A stretch of DNA of 64,000 nt from Magicicada septendecula (Eukaryota > Arthropoda > Insecta > Hemiptera > Cicadidae). Under the pieces are notes generated by a model. The model was not told the origin of the DNA and made no database searches. It worked only from the letters and a program-made list of their open reading frames with translations. Of the stretch, positions 21,820 to 32,613 are shown one piece after another. The position numbers and the translations under genes were made by a program. Within the stretch, counting starts at the first letter, position 1; every line of letters starts with the position of its first letter. Location: positions 377,494,910 through 377,558,909 of the forward strand of contig CM068372.1 of assembly GCA_034769895.1 (NCBI GenBank), read 5' to 3'.

Positions 21820-22411
21820 CACTTTCGACCCTATGCCCGTAAAATTTATGGGCACATGATTTTACTCGAAAACCCAATGCCATTTACAAAACATTTACAG
21901 GCTCCTGTTGTTTGTGCTTGTAGACTGGACTTTGTAGTTGCCAAGTGAATACACAGATAGCAGCACAATCAGTTTTTTCTACTGTGATTTCTGACTATTG
22001 TGAAACTTGCAATGTTGGTTTGTGTTATCCTGACTTTCATTTTGTGCCATACAAAGCAGATTATTGCAAATAGACTGTTTATATTATATTCTATACCTTA
22101 ATATTGGTAAGAAAAGTAATTTTTGTATAGTAGTTAAAAATAAAAAAAACATTTATTATGTGAAAATATCTTGTAAAACTTTTTTTATTTTTCGAAAATA
22201 TCTGATCTAGATACTAAACATTAATTCCATGTACAGAAGAAATAAATAGAGTACCATTTTATGAAAATAGAAGGTTCAATATTTAATCTGACATGTAATT
22301 TATGTTGTTTTTAACATATCTTACTTATTTTAAAAAAAAGTAAGGGAAAAATGTGGAAAACAGTCAGGCTGCTAGGAGTTGCCTGTGTTGAAATGGCCAG
22401 GGTTGAAAGTG
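21820..22411. mobile_element. piggyBac-like MITE
   Basis: TTAA at 21816-21819 and 22412-22415 flank 592 bp that begin CACTTTCGACCCT and end AGGGTTGAAAGTG, a 13-bp inverted repeat with one mismatch. TTAA duplication and CCCT-containing ends are hallmarks of piggyBac elements. There is no transposase. An inner inverted pair, GCCCGTAAAATTTATGGGC, lies next to the left end. Confidence 0.75.
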
Positions 22412-22415
22412 TTAA

Positions 22416-22975
22416 CTTTCTTTTTGTGATGAGAAATGAGAACAGGGTGAGAACTCTGGCTGTTCACTGTTACTCCCTCACTCAATAAGGAGCAACCTAC
22501 CCTATAGGTTGCCAACCCTCCCAGTTCGCCCAGTGAACTGCACTTGATTTCTTGATCTATAACAACCACGTTGTTCCTGCAACCATATGTATAAGCATGC
22601 TTTGTGTTGTCCAGTCAACCTGATTGCCAGCAACTAGTCAGCATTACGTAGGAGTAACAATACTGTTTTTTGGTTTAACATGTCATTTTACTTCTATCAA
22701 AACCAAATGTGTGGTAAACCAAAAAACAGTTCTTACAAGCGACACTCTGTGGGAGGCTTAATGTGACTTTTGCAGGTTAATAATTTTATTTATTTATTTT
22801 TTGTTTCTGGCATTATTTTGTGACCCACTAAAAATTTTATGCAACTCAGTGGTGGGTCCATGACCTGTATTTATAGCATGATCGTCGAAGTATTTATAGC
22901 AATATATGTATACAGCATACAAAGTATTTAGCAATCTGAAAATTTTGAAAGTAAATATGTACACAACTATTCACT
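22416..22975. other. ctf18-flanking noncoding sequence with a hairpin
   Basis: ACTGTTTTTTGGTTTA near 22661 is mirrored by TAAACCAAAAAACAGT near 22715. No exon was recognised. The missing last exons of ctf18 should lie at or below these coordinates. Confidence 0.4.
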
Positions 22976-22978
22976 TAC

Positions 22979-23055
22979 TATGTCAACAGGTTTCTTCACA
23001 GCCTTTGGTGTAAGACTCTGAGTGGCCTGAGCAGTCCTCTTCCTTACTCCGGTTG
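22979..23055 (-). CDS. ctf18: CTF18 exon D
   Basis: This 77-nt minus-strand exon has a good acceptor (TTTGTTACAG) and a consensus donor (GTAAGTGA). Taking the single T left by exon C, it reads STGVRKRTAQATQSLTPKAV and then KKPVDI, leaving in phase 0. The segment is low in complexity and rich in K/T, in the poorly conserved linker that in animal CTF18 separates the REIE.EKMRR helix from the conserved C-terminal tail that binds the Dcc1-Ctf8 module. Recognition rests on exact phase fit and splice sites rather than on conservation. The following exon, expected to carry an FFGR-type motif, was not found. Confidence 0.65.
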
Positions 23056-23278
23056 CTGTAACAAACGGAATACTATGATGATTGCCAGTAAAAAAACACA
23101 CATAATGCAATAATGTTAAAGCAACACTGCATTTCAACCACTGAAATGTGCAGTTGCCTTTATGTAATCTACCAACTATGTTTAATGTCTGTAAGTAGAA
23201 ATGAAAAAAAAAAAGAATGGAGGAAACTGTTTCAATCTTACAACACATAAAAATGTTAGCTCTACCACTCAGCTATAG

Positions 23279-23780
23279 ATGTCACACTTGAACTTTTCAA
23301 ATCGTATATTTCAAAGGATACTACTATCTGAAAGTAAGCTAACAAAATTTAGACGCATCTATGGAACGGTTCATAGGTACCTGAAAAATAAAACACGGAA
23401 GGATACCCGAATGGAATTTTATAAAACTGTGGCTGTCTCCACATTCCTGTATGCTAGTGAGACATGGACTCTTGGTAAAAGGGACGTGCAGAGGATTCAG
23501 ACAGCCAAAACAAAATTTCTAAGAGAGACACAAGGTTGTTCTCTCTTGGATCGGAGAAGGAAAGAGGATATTAGGCGTGATCTAAACATTGTATCATTGC
23601 ACCAAAGAATTGAAGACCACAGAAGGAGATGGTGTGAACACTTGAATCGCATGACTGATTCTGTCTACCTGTGGCTGCCTTGAGTTATCATCCTACTGGA
23701 ATGAGAGATGTTGGTAGACCGAGGAGGAGGACATGGGTTCCGGAACAGGTCTAAGGCTTAGTCCTTGGAGTGGTGATGAT
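23279..23780 (+). pseudogene. LINE ORF2 tail with GAT-repeat 3' end
   Basis: The frame 23279-23683 reads KLTKFRRIYGTVHRYLKNKT, then MEFYKTVAVSTFLYASETWT and RRRWCEHLNRM, the thumb and C-terminal end of a non-LTR reverse transcriptase. A frameshift near 23683 leads into GRPRRRTW. It ends with TTAGTCCTTGGAGTG and a short (GATGAT) tail like those of the copies at 52259 and 53345. It is 5'-truncated and sits in a ctf18 intron, antisense to the gene. Confidence 0.8.
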
Positions 23781-23784
23781 GATG

Positions 23785-24645
23785 ACTACTATCTGAATAA
23801 GAGAGATGTTTGACATATTTAAACCAGGCCCCTTGTATTGTAGGCTCTGTAAGGCCATTAGTTATGGTGGTATACTAACCTTCTCTGGTAACATACCGTA
23901 TATTTTTAATTGTTTAAACAAATTTTTAATATTAAACTATAATACACAAGCATATTACTTTACTTATTATTGTCACTTTGCTGTTGTAAAATATTTTAAA
24001 AATATATCTGATTTTTATGAGATACGCAATACTGAACGTAAAATATTTATTGCAAAAAAATGTCTCAAGGTTATCAGTACAGTACAGTTAAAATGTAAAG
24101 AATATTAACAAGGTAGACTTTTACTTTCAAATTCAGATTAAACAATAAAGGTAAGTACAAGAGAATCGCTTACGCATTACCACTTTCAACACCATGCTCG
24201 TAAGTAATACGAACACGGCTAAATGCTGCAGCGGACCATATTCATATGCAATATGGGCGTTCAGTTTTCAAGTGTTTCAATACTTTCACCAGTACGCTGT
24301 CTAATCAAAGTCTGTAGCGCGCGGCTAAGTCATTCATTACATAGCCTGCTGTTTTAATTTAGTTTAAAATTTTACCAGTAGATGTCTCCCACAAAGCAGC
24401 GAAGTAATCAGTGTTACATGATTACTAGGTTCAGCTGTTGCATGTACTAGGTGTGTGGTGTTTCTAACGTAAACAAAATGTCAAACGCACGTTTTGTACT
24501 CAGTGAACCAATTATGATGAAAATTCCAATCGAATTGACGATACGGATAAGAATGTACCCACGAACCTGATGAATCTTCCAATGATGAAACAGAAATATC
24601 ATTGCATACACATAACATAAATGGGTTACGTGTATTGTCATATAT
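23785..24645. other. intronic sequence, no gene supported
   Basis: Intron between ctf18 exons C and D. A plus-strand ATG near 24478 opens a short frame starting MSNARFVLSEP that is soon broken, possibly a transposase N-terminus, but this could not be supported further. Confidence 0.35.
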
Positions 24646-24648
24646 ATA

Positions 24649-25967
24649 CATGAGGGACGTTCATGTCAATCTGGGACTATTAATTTTTCATAAATATAGA
24701 ACACATTTATGATAGTAAAAAATACTTTTATTTCTCTATGTAATTCCCTGCTACATTTATACATTTATCCCAGCGTTTCACTAGTGCCTGGATACCCGCA
24801 GTATAGAAAGATTTGTTGTTACGTCGAAACCAAGATAGGACTGACTGCTTCACCTCACCGTCGCTGTTGGAATGCTGGCCTGCCAAGAACAACTTCAAGG
24901 GTCCGAATAGGTGAAAATCGGTGGGAGCGAGGTCCGGACTGTAAGGGGGTGTGGCAATAACTCTCAGCCAAGATCTTGTAGTATGCATATCTTGCGGTGG
25001 GCGGTATGCCGGCGTGCATTGTCCTGCAGAAACAGAACGCCTTTAGTGATCGCACCAGGCTGTTTTTTCTTGAGAGCATTGTGCACATCTTGAAGAACTT
25101 TGCAGTAGTACTCATTGTTAATATTCACTCCATGGGGTAGAAAATTGACGTGAATGATGCCATTTTCATCCCCAAAAATTGAGACCATAACTTTGCATGT
25201 AGAAGCAATTGTTTGAAATTTTTTTGGAGGTGGTGAGTCCACATGCTTCCACTGCTTTGATGCACGTTTTAATTCCGGGGTGAACTGATAGACCCACGTT
25301 TCATCTCAGGTAACAATTCGATCGAGAAAAAGCTGGCCTTCTTTGTCAAAACGTTGCTTTACCTCCTTGAAGATTTGCAATCTTCTTTGCCGGTCAAAAG
25401 CAGAAAGCTATCTTGGTACCCAACGTGCACTAACCTTACTAAACTTCAGATTTTCATGAATGATTTTGTTTACAGTTCCCCATTTCCCACAGTCACATTT
25501 ATTTCTTTTGCAGTTTCCTGACAAGTTATCTGTTGATTATCAAGGATCAGTTCTTTCACTCGCTGAATGTTCATGGGAATGACTACAGTAGGCTCCGAAC
25601 CACCTCGACTGGGATCGTCACTAACTCATGTACGGCCTTCTTTAAAATGTTTGCACCACTCAAATGTTTTACTGCGACTAAGAGTCTCCTCATCACCGTA
25701 CTGTGCAAGCAGTCCCGAATAAATCTAACCGGGTTTTACGCCTTCATTCACGAGAAATTTCATTACAACACGCTGTTCCACTTGTGCATTGGACGCCATG
25801 TTCTTTACGACTTACTGTTGTTACTGTCTAACGTGTAAACAATACAGCACGCCATGCGGTAATAGCTGACACTTGTACTTCATATGTACGACCAACAGAA
25901 TGTGCAGGAATCTCCATTCACACTCTAGTCTAACAAAAGTCCCGGATTGATGTGAACATCCCTCGTA
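24649..25967 (-). mobile_element. mariner-type DNA transposon
   Basis: The 1319-bp element is flanked by TA (24647-24648, 25968-25969). Its terminal inverted repeats read CATGAGGGACGTTCATGTCA on the left and TACGAGGGATGTTCACATCA on the right (reverse complement). Length, TA target and the encoded D,D34D-type transposase agree with the mariner family. It lies in the intron between ctf18 exons C and D in the same orientation as the gene. Several inactivating mutations show it is dead. Confidence 0.9.
24728..25799 (-). pseudogene. mariner transposase
   Basis: It starts MASNAQVEQRVVMKFLVNEG at 25799. The order is the N-terminal helix-turn-helix region (TFEWCKHFKEGR, IQRVKELILDNQQITCQETA), DETWVYQFTPELKRASKQWK with the first catalytic Asp, VLFLQDNARRHTAH with the second, and IATPPYSPDLAPTDFHLFGP with the third, ending GNYIEK. 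It has in-frame stops (after VKPG, after EGRT, before DETWV) and frameshifts near 25455 and 24970, so no active enzyme can be made. The length of about 345 codons is normal. The enzyme would cut at the inverted repeats and integrate at TA. Confidence 0.9.
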
Positions 25968-25974
25968 TATTTGG

Positions 25975-26275
25975 GCCTTCCTTCCTATATTTACATTTTA
26001 TGTCTATTCTTTTGTCCTGTAGTAGTCATATTGGTTTTATCTTGCATGCAGATGCATCACAAGAAGAACCACTGGCTGCACAGGGAAGGAAATCACGACA
26101 GTAATGTTGATACTGGTTGGACTGATGATGATACAAGCAGTCTCTCTGTGTGTTTGAATGGAATCTGCTACAATATTTCCTATTGACTAAAATTCGTTAG
26201 AATCTGACTGTTATACATTATTTTATGATAGAGACTAATTAAATTAGCTTTTGGAGTGTAACTGTACCTTTGAAA
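25975..26275. other. intronic sequence, nothing firm
   Basis: A short plus frame downstream of a TGCATGCAG at about 26050 reads ASQEEPLAAQGRKSRQ before a stop. It is not assigned. Confidence 0.3.
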
Positions 26276-26283
26276 GATTAAAT

Positions 26284-26570
26284 TAAGAAAGCACAGTTGC
26301 ACTGGTTTGGACACATTCAGACGACGGAAAGTGATAGACTTCCAAAACAACTGTATGAGGCAAGAATTGATGGGATAAGACCCAGGGGACGGAGAAGAGT
26401 GATTTGGGAGGACAACGTGAAGTGTTTTCTTCAGGGGCTGGGAGTGCAGTGGAATGAAGCCAAGGCCCTGGCCATGCAGAGACCACGCTGACGAGACCCT
26501 TGTTCAACCTTTACACCTTGCGGTAGAAGAGGACTGGAATAAGAAAGAAAGAAAGAAAGAGTATAACTAT
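26284..26570 (+). pseudogene. LINE ORF2 C-terminal tail with GAAA-repeat end
   Basis: The frame reads AQLHWFGHIQTTESDRLPKQ, then RPRGRRRVIWEDNV and EAKALAMQRPR, the LrWfGHv..RLPK...RPRGRRR.W.d signature at the very end of LINE ORF2. It ends in (GAAA)n at 26543-26562, a microsatellite 3' tail characteristic of some LINE clades. Only about 75 codons remain. Confidence 0.8.
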
Positions 26571-26938
26571 AATCGCCATACGTTTAATGATGATTAAAAA
26601 AGTTTTTTTGTAATAAAAGAGTATATTTACGATTAATTCATTAAAAAAGTTATATACATGCAATGAGAATACTAATAATATATTTAAGTCTGCATAAAAG
26701 CAGCTTAAAGCTGATATAATGTAAGCATTATGTTGTCAAAACGTAAATTCGTTTTTGTTACAATTTTTGAATTTTTGCTAAAAATGGCGGTTCTCCAGGG
26801 AATGACACAGGAATAACAGTGGTGCTGAAAGTTTTTGCAAAATGCCAAGTACATGGCTAACAAAAAAGTGTTCAACAGTATTCAAACTGAACAGACGCAA
26901 ATCAGAGAATAACATACAACAAAATGGTAACTACTTAC

Positions 26939-27165
26939 ATTTAGGTGTAGCTGGTGCAGTCTTCATCGTCTGTTTGTTGTCCTCTCTCACAGGAGCTGTT
27001 ATGGTACTGTTTGTACTGTTATCGTCCTCACTGTTACGAAACAGACTCAGCTCTAACCTTCGCATTTTTTCAAGCTCTATTTCTCGAGCAATCAACTGCT
27101 TGCCAGCATACGACAACATCCCTCGCTCTTTATTCACGACAAATTTACACACTTCTTCCATATTT
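26939..27165 (-). CDS. ctf18: CTF18 exon C
   Basis: A 227-nt exon with acceptor TTTGTTTCAG and donor GTAAGTAG. It enters with one base that completes a proline codon begun in exon B (CC+A), then reads NMEEVCKFVVNKERGMLSYA, GKQLIAREIELEKMRR and a polar stretch to ATPK. The match to animal CTF18 is clear: a PNVEE(L/V)CRF segment, then LTYQ.KQLIAREIE.EKMRR in vertebrates. CTF18 is the ATPase-bearing large subunit of the Ctf18-RFC clamp loader, which loads PCNA in the nucleus and supports sister-chromatid cohesion and the replication checkpoint. The exon leaves one base (T) for exon D. It is flanked by introns full of transposons. Confidence 0.92.
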
Positions 27166-27289
27166 CTGAAACAAAGAAAAAAATATTGAATTATGTATAT
27201 ACATATAATGAATGAATTTATGTTATATATTTTATATTTATATTTATATTTTATATATATATACACACACATATACACATATTGCAACA

Positions 27290-28512
27290 GAACAGGATTA
27301 AGTTTCATATAATAGGGATACTAACGCTGTAACACATTCTCTGACGGCCATAGACATGTTATAAATTGATTTTGTTCTTTTCTTTGTAAAGAAGTCATAA
27401 GTTTTGAATCAAGGTATGTTTGTAAATGTATGTTATGTCAAAATATGCATAATTTTGTACTCTTTTATGTCAAGTGAAATATTTGTGTGTAAGTGCGCGT
27501 GTGATTCACATTTAATAACTTCTTTGATAATTGATATTTCTTTTTGAAACTTGGACAGGGTGTTCTCACAGTTGTAAGCTACATTTTCCACATAGAAGTT
27601 TCCATATAGTTTTCAATCCTCCAAAACTATACTTTTTATGTTTTTCTTTTTATGAAATCAGTTCTTCATTTATTTCGTTATCTCCTAGAGGGTAATAAAA
27701 TTTGTAGATTAAATCTAGACAGGCCTTTGCAGAATCGGACAGAGTTTTAACTTGAAGTCTGTCTATACACTGTGAACATCTATGACGTTGCTACATTTTC
27801 CACCAATCAGGTCTAAAAATTATTTGAGTTGGTACTCTGCCTAATACGAACAGGCCAGTTAGCTCCGAAGTCTTGTCATAGATGGACGTACTGACTGTCG
27901 CGAGTTTTTTGTGTCATTGTGTCAGGACAAGTCTGTTTCTATAAGACTTAGTAGTTTTGGTGGAACCGTACAAGTTGATTGTAGTCGTAGCCATATCATA
28001 GAACTCAAATAAATTTAATAGATCTTATTTTAATCCTTTTTCGTGAATAGTGGAAGATTTCCGGTGTAGGGGCAGAATGTATGTAACGCGAGAACATCTG
28101 AAGAAGCAGGAATTGTGTAATGATCTAATTGTATCCAGTTAGAACCCTGAGATTAAAGTTATAAACAACAATAGTTTGATATCACAGTGCGTATGTGCGA
28201 GACATGAATTGTCAGAATAGTGGTCATCGAGCAACGCGCATAGTAGCAGGGAGAGCCGCGCCTGGTGTCTACATAACCACTGGAATTCTATGCACAAGTA
28301 ACCTTATCTGTAAAACGAACCAATAGACTCTTTTATTTAAAGACAATTAAATGATAAACAATTTTATGTTATAATGCAATAAGACAATAGTAAAATTTAA
28401 TGCGTTAATTAATAAATTTTTCCTACCTCTAGATATAGACTCTGTTGTAATAATTTCAATTAATTCAATTAACCTATGTATGCATTTATAATTTGTATCG
28501 CTCCAATATATA
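27290..28512 (+). mobile_element. LTR of the Gypsy family, copy 2
   Basis: It follows the same order as copy 1: TTGCAACAGAACAGGATTAA, GGCCATAGACATGTTATAAA, GTGTAAGTGCGCGTGTGA, AGATTAAATCTAGACAGGCC, TAGATATAGACTCTGTTGTA. Its last bases, CTCCAATATATATAT, are where the tandem array was inserted (first LTR at 28516). Confidence 0.65.
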
Positions 28513-28515
28513 TAT

Positions 28516-30538
28516 TATAACGGTACCAAATATTAACTATTTGGGGTTATATGTTTACCGCATGCTGAAACCATATTTAAATAAAAGTAACAGTCAAAAC
28601 TCCATTTGAATGTAGAGCATTGAAAATAATGCTGTGTAAAGCAACGCACACGTGGTCATTATGTAATCAGTTCGCTGTACAAGGAAGCGACCACACCCAA
28701 ACTGTTAATTATTAATATCTCGGAAACTAATAAATAAAGGCGAAATCCAATATAGCCAAAATGTTTGCCGAGATATTAATAATGACGTGTGCAAATTTGA
28801 TGCAATATAATTAACAATTGTAAGAGTTAATTAAAATAATTGAATAACTTCTGTAATAATAGAGTTACAGTAAAGAAATTTTACTATGTTATAAAGATAA
28901 TAATTTGTGACAGATTGTATATTTTAGATTTCACACAACTTGATTTGCAACCAAGTTATTGCAAAATTAAATAAGTACAGGATATCCTGAGCGACAAATT
29001 GGTTCCGCCGGATAATTATATATTAGATAATAATTCTATTCTCCGTCTGTGGGAACCAGACTTCATTCTCACGGACCAGGGGAATTCTAAATTTTATGTA
29101 GTAGGGAGAGTACGTCGACCAATGAAATCATTGCATGCAGCCCCGGCTAGTGCGGTGTTTTCTGGTGGAAAAATCACTCTTCTGTCAGTACTCATGAAGG
29201 TAAGACGTAGTCCTTCGATCGTCTAGTAGCCAAAGTGGTGAAGATCAACAAGAAGACTCTACATGGTCAACACACACGCAATTACGAACACACTAACTAC
29301 AGATCATCTGTATAGCTCGTAATTGTTGTGTAAAGGCGAGATACTCTTCAAGACATCAACTAAGCTTATTGTGTACTACCAGTTAGTCATAAGCACGCAA
29401 GAGATCCACCAGACTTCAAGACCAGACTTCAAGAATACAGCAGAGAGGCCGTCTAAATTATTGGTTAACAGCTGACGAGCAGAGCGACCACTCGAACGAA
29501 GCACACACACACACGCTGACGTGCAACGTGCGAATCGACGAGGGACAGGAAGCACTTACAGCAGACAACAGCAGACGTTAAAATATTCACAAACAGCAAG
29601 GAAGCAGAGTGTTGCCGAATTTTGAACTCCACGACCGAATCCAGCAGTTCTAAGCAGATTACTTTCTCTAACCAAGGACTCGAATCGACGAGGGACAAAT
29701 CGGGACGACATCCTCTTCAGTAACAGGAAAGCAAAATCCACTTATTTATTTTTCAGATCAAATTTTCTATTTTTCAATTAAAAAACATTGTAATTCAAAT
29801 AATTCAGGTGCCAAACAAAAAGCAAAGACTCTAGTAATTAAAAAGTAAATTCGTTGTGATAATCTGTATAGCAGTATAAGGCTTTAGTAAGTTATAGTTA
29901 AGAAATAGAAGTAGTATAAAAGCGCTATACAAATCTTAACTGACAATCTAATCTTAGATCATACTGCAGTAGATCAGAAGTAGAATCACTAGAAATGAAA
30001 TAACGTGAACTAGACTGTCACGTCTAATTTATTTTAATTAATTATTCTAATTAATTTCAGAGTTTTATATTTTGTTTCATGAACACTTAGATTCAAATTA
30101 ATTAAATAAATTTAATTAAATTCAAATCAATTAATAAAGTCAAATTTAAATTGCAATTAACTCGCAAAGAACGAGTTCAGTTTCTTTCAACTATTAAACA
30201 ATCGAAAAACATCGATTCATTGTATAGACTATAAGAAAATTCGTAAGATTATAACCATTCTATTCTTGTGTGTTGTTGGTGTAATAAACAACGTTTTATT
30301 ACCCCATATAACAGTGTTTTATTGTTGTACGATAAAGCCTACCAGTCTCACAAAACTCTCCCCCTTTAAAGTAACCCATTATGTGTGTTGTTGTAATAAT
30401 TTGAGATTACTAGCTTGCGAACTTCAAATCCAAAATCCACACGCCCTAGTCGGAAGAATCTGTAAGATCAGACAGCAGGTGGGTACTCACACACAACATT
30501 ACATTACAATAACGCATAGTAGAAGTAGTGTAGTTATA
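28516..30538 (+). mobile_element. LTR 1 of the tandem gag-only retroelement array
   Basis: 2023 bp, starting TATAACGGTACC and ending GTAGTTATA. The ends were set by comparing the three copies: they agree inward from TATAAC and outward to GTTATA, then diverge. TATAAC/GTTATA is a perfect 6-bp inverted repeat, unlike the usual TG...CA. A TATA box (TATAAAA, 29915-29921) and AATAAA signals near 30132 and 30278 suit an LTR promoter and polyadenylation region. A 75-codon frame from a TTG at 28999 is present in all three LTRs, but the copies are too similar for this to indicate selection. ATAT precedes the LTR. Confidence 0.9.
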
Positions 30539-30540
30539 AA

Positions 30541-30560
30541 TGTCGCCCTGTACGTGGGGC
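30541..30560 (+). promoter_or_regulatory. primer-binding site of array unit 1
   Basis: TGTCGCCCTGTACGTGGGGC lies two bases after the LTR. It resembles TGGCGCCCAACGTGGGGC, complementary to a tRNA-Lys(CUU) 3' end, with some mismatches. The second unit has the identical sequence at 35176-35195. Confidence 0.7.
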
Positions 30561-30763
30561 CAGAAATTAAATTCAATTTAAATTTAATTTTCACGTGTAA
30601 AACAAACTTTGCTGTTTTAATTCATAAAACAGCTGGCGTCCAACTAAACAATCCCCAAAGAGTTTTGTGACCGGTGTTTGTACAACAGTAAAGTTATTGT
30701 GTGTATTTGAAACTGTTCTTAGTATTTTAAATTGTGTATATTTGACATTGTTGTGTATTTAAA

Positions 30764-32281
30764 ATGGATATGGATAAAATACTTAAACAAATACAGCAAA
30801 TGAACGCGGAAATGAAACGCGATTTAACGGAAAATATAAACGCGAAATTTGAACAGAGTGCAGCCAAAGCTGAGCTCAGTATAGCGGAATTAACTTCTAA
30901 AATCGAAGCGCAAAGAGTTAGTCTAACCGAAGCATTAGAACAAAGTAACGCTGACATAAACGCCGAGATTAAGCAAAGTAATAAAGAAAGTAGTAAAGAA
31001 TTAACTGCGAAAATAGACGAAAGCGTAACCGAGTTAACGGTGAAAGTCGTGGAAATCGCCGAAAAAGTAAATACGGTTGATACTAAAATCAATGAACGGT
31101 TTAAGGTTTTTGAGACCACTATGCAAAAATCGTTTATAGAACAAGTAACACGTATGGAAGGCCGGTTTCAGGAACACATAAGCCGTTGTGAAAAACAGAC
31201 ACTAGAGGTTTCCAAAAAGGTGGAATCCCTAGAGGTAAAAATTCACGCGGACGTGACCGAAACGCAACGACGAGTAGATAAATTAGACGCTTCAATTGTA
31301 GAGACGCGATCTAACATTGACTCTAATAAAGAGAGTGTTTTACAAACGTTAAGCGACGAGATTCTGAAGGTACGACAGGAGGTACGAAGGAGGTCTGCTC
31401 CAAATATTTTGGTACAAGGTCCTGTCGATGAGAAAAATCGCGTGTATTTTACGGGGGAAAATAACGAAAACCCCATTGAATTTTTATTAGCGTGTGAGAG
31501 TGAAATGGCTAGAGTAGGTTCCCGACTAGAAGATCAAGACAAAATACAGTGGGTGGTTAACGCGATGCGTGATTCGGCGCGTAAGTGGTATAACATTGTA
31601 CGCGATAGAGTGTCCACATACGCGGAGTTCAAACAAAAATTTGAAAGCCGGTACTGGAACTCGCATACCCAACGACTTCTGCGCAATGAACTGGAATATG
31701 GCCGTTTTGATAAGAAAATGGGTATTACCGCCGAAAATTATATAATCCAGCAGGTCGAACGCGCGAAGCATTTAACCCCAGCATTTGCGGAGATTGACAT
31801 AGTCACCAAGCTTGCCTACCATTTTAATCATAACATTAGAGTAGCTGTATTCACGCAGGGTATTCGCACGGTAGACGAACTCCTCATTCTAGTGTCCCAA
31901 AGAGAGACGGTTTTTGATTTTGGTGGGTGGCGTTATAATCCCGATTTTCGCCGAAATAATGAAGGGCAGAATACGCGAGAACAATACCAGCAACCTGACC
32001 AGAGACCGAGTACTAGTTCTACTCCACCCCAAACATCGTCAAAACCCCCAGATAAGACCTTTGAATACAAAGGCAAACAAAATATTGCTAGATCAAAAGG
32101 GCAATATAAGGGTAACGACGAGGCCCCGATTAGAGCTATGCAAACGGTTGAGATAGCTAGAACCGATACAATAGACCAAGACAGCGATACTCCTAGTAAT
32201 AAAGACCCCAACGAGAGGAGAAAGAATCGTAAGTTTCCAAAAAACTTGGAAACGGGCGCCTCCAGGGGGGAAGCGCCATAA
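30764..32281 (+). CDS. gag of array unit 1 (505 aa)
   Basis: An intact frame. Residues 1-210 are predicted coiled coil (heptads such as KILKQIQQMNAEMKRDL and VAEIAEK-type repeats). Residues 225-395 form a retrotransposon gag domain (ENPIEFLLACESEMARVGSR, IQWVVNAMRDSARKWYNIVR, FKQKFESRYWNSHTQRLLRN, YGRFDKKMGITAENYI, VTKLAYHFNHNIRVAVF). The tail is polar and basic with RRKNRKFPKN; no CCHC zinc knuckle is seen. Gag would form cytoplasmic particles around the RNA. It is related in domain layout to the gags at 19472 and 47861. The ATG at 30764 is the first after the leader. Near the end it contains an in-frame A-AAA-AAC heptamer leading to the pol remnant. Confidence 0.88.
   Translation: MDMDKILKQIQQMNAEMKRDLTENINAKFEQSAAKAELSIAELTSKIEAQRVSLTEALEQSNADINAEIKQSNKESSKELTAKIDESVTELTVKVVEIAEKVNTVDTKINERFKVFETTMQKSFIEQVTRMEGRFQEHISRCEKQTLEVSKKVESLEVKIHADVTETQRRVDKLDASIVETRSNIDSNKESVLQTLSDEILKVRQEVRRRSAPNILVQGPVDEKNRVYFTGENNENPIEFLLACESEMARVGSRLEDQDKIQWVVNAMRDSARKWYNIVRDRVSTYAEFKQKFESRYWNSHTQRLLRNELEYGRFDKKMGITAENYIIQQVERAKHLTPAFAEIDIVTKLAYHFNHNIRVAVFTQGIRTVDELLILVSQRETVFDFGGWRYNPDFRRNNEGQNTREQYQQPDQRPSTSSTPPQTSSKPPDKTFEYKGKQNIARSKGQYKGNDEAPIRAMQTVEIARTDTIDQDSDTPSNKDPNERRKNRKFPKNLETGASRGEAP
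32239..32271 (+). promoter_or_regulatory. predicted -1 ribosomal frameshift signal, unit 1
   Basis: AAAAAAC at 32239-32245 is read in the gag frame as ccA-AAA-AAC, the canonical X-XXY-YYZ slippery site. Nine bases later GGCGC (32255-32259) can pair with GCGCC (32273-32277), and the inner CTCC with GGGG, giving a hairpin at the expected distance. A -1 shift puts ribosomes into the pol-remnant frame. This is how many Gypsy elements make Gag-Pol. Confidence 0.75.
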
Positions 32282-32613
32282 ATTATGCCAAAACCTATCG
32301 CAATAAAGTAGGTAGAAATAGGAAAAATGCTAGGTTTAAGAAAAGTGAATTTTATACAGAAATTTGTACGCCAGTTGACAAAGTATTTCAACCGGAAGGT
32401 AAGGAAACGTGGTTGCCCGTTAACACAATGCAACAATGGGCACCGACAAAAGTACATCCGGCAGAGCAGGAAAGTGACGACGACGTTCCCACACCGTCAG
32501 CGTGGGAAGACGTAGAAATCATATCCGGGGACGCGTACGAATTCGACGAGTACGTAGCGGAATATTGTCGAGCCACCCATAAAAATGCATATGATATACT
32601 GGATGCACTTTAG
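32239..32613 (+). CDS. pol remnant read by -1 frameshift, unit 1
   Basis: In the -1 frame the reading continues KKLGNGRLQGGSAINYAKTY, then EFYTEICTPVDKVFQPEGKE, an acidic EQESDDDVPTP stretch and a stop after NAYDILDAL: about 124 codons. There is no protease DTG, reverse transcriptase [FY]xDD, RNase H or integrase HHCC/DDE. In a full element about 3 kb of pol should follow, so a large in-frame deletion has joined the start of pol to its far C-terminus, or the ORF is a non-pol extension. The same ORF occurs in unit 2. Confidence 0.6.
   Translation, partial: KKLGNGRLQGGSAINYAKTYRNKVGRNRKNARFKKSEFYTEICTPVDKVFQPEGKETWLPVNTMQQWAPTKVHPAEQESDDDVPTPSAWEDVEIISGDAYEFDEYVAEYCRATHKNAYDILDAL

Noticed and set aside
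24478..24640. Short frame MSNARFVLSEP... as a piggyBac transposase start
   Set aside because: The frame breaks within 15 codons, no downstream transposase block was found, and no TTAA-flanked ends were seen.
28999..29226. 75-codon ORF conserved in all three array LTRs
   Set aside because: It starts at TTG, lies in the U3 region, and the LTRs are almost identical overall, so its conservation says nothing about coding.
30266..30670. 134-codon frame crossing the LTR/primer-site boundary (also at 34901)
   Set aside because: It spans the LTR end, primer site and leader, which are noncoding in such elements, and has no recognisable domain.
32249..32281. Gag C-terminal LETGAS as a protease active site
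   Set aside because: The active-site Asp would be Glu, the frame ends ten residues later, and the same DNA is better explained as the frameshift hairpin region.
30727..32576. Minus-strand frames of 60-174 codons opposite gag in both units
   Set aside because: They are mirror frames of the gag gene, with hydrophobic low-complexity products and no motif.
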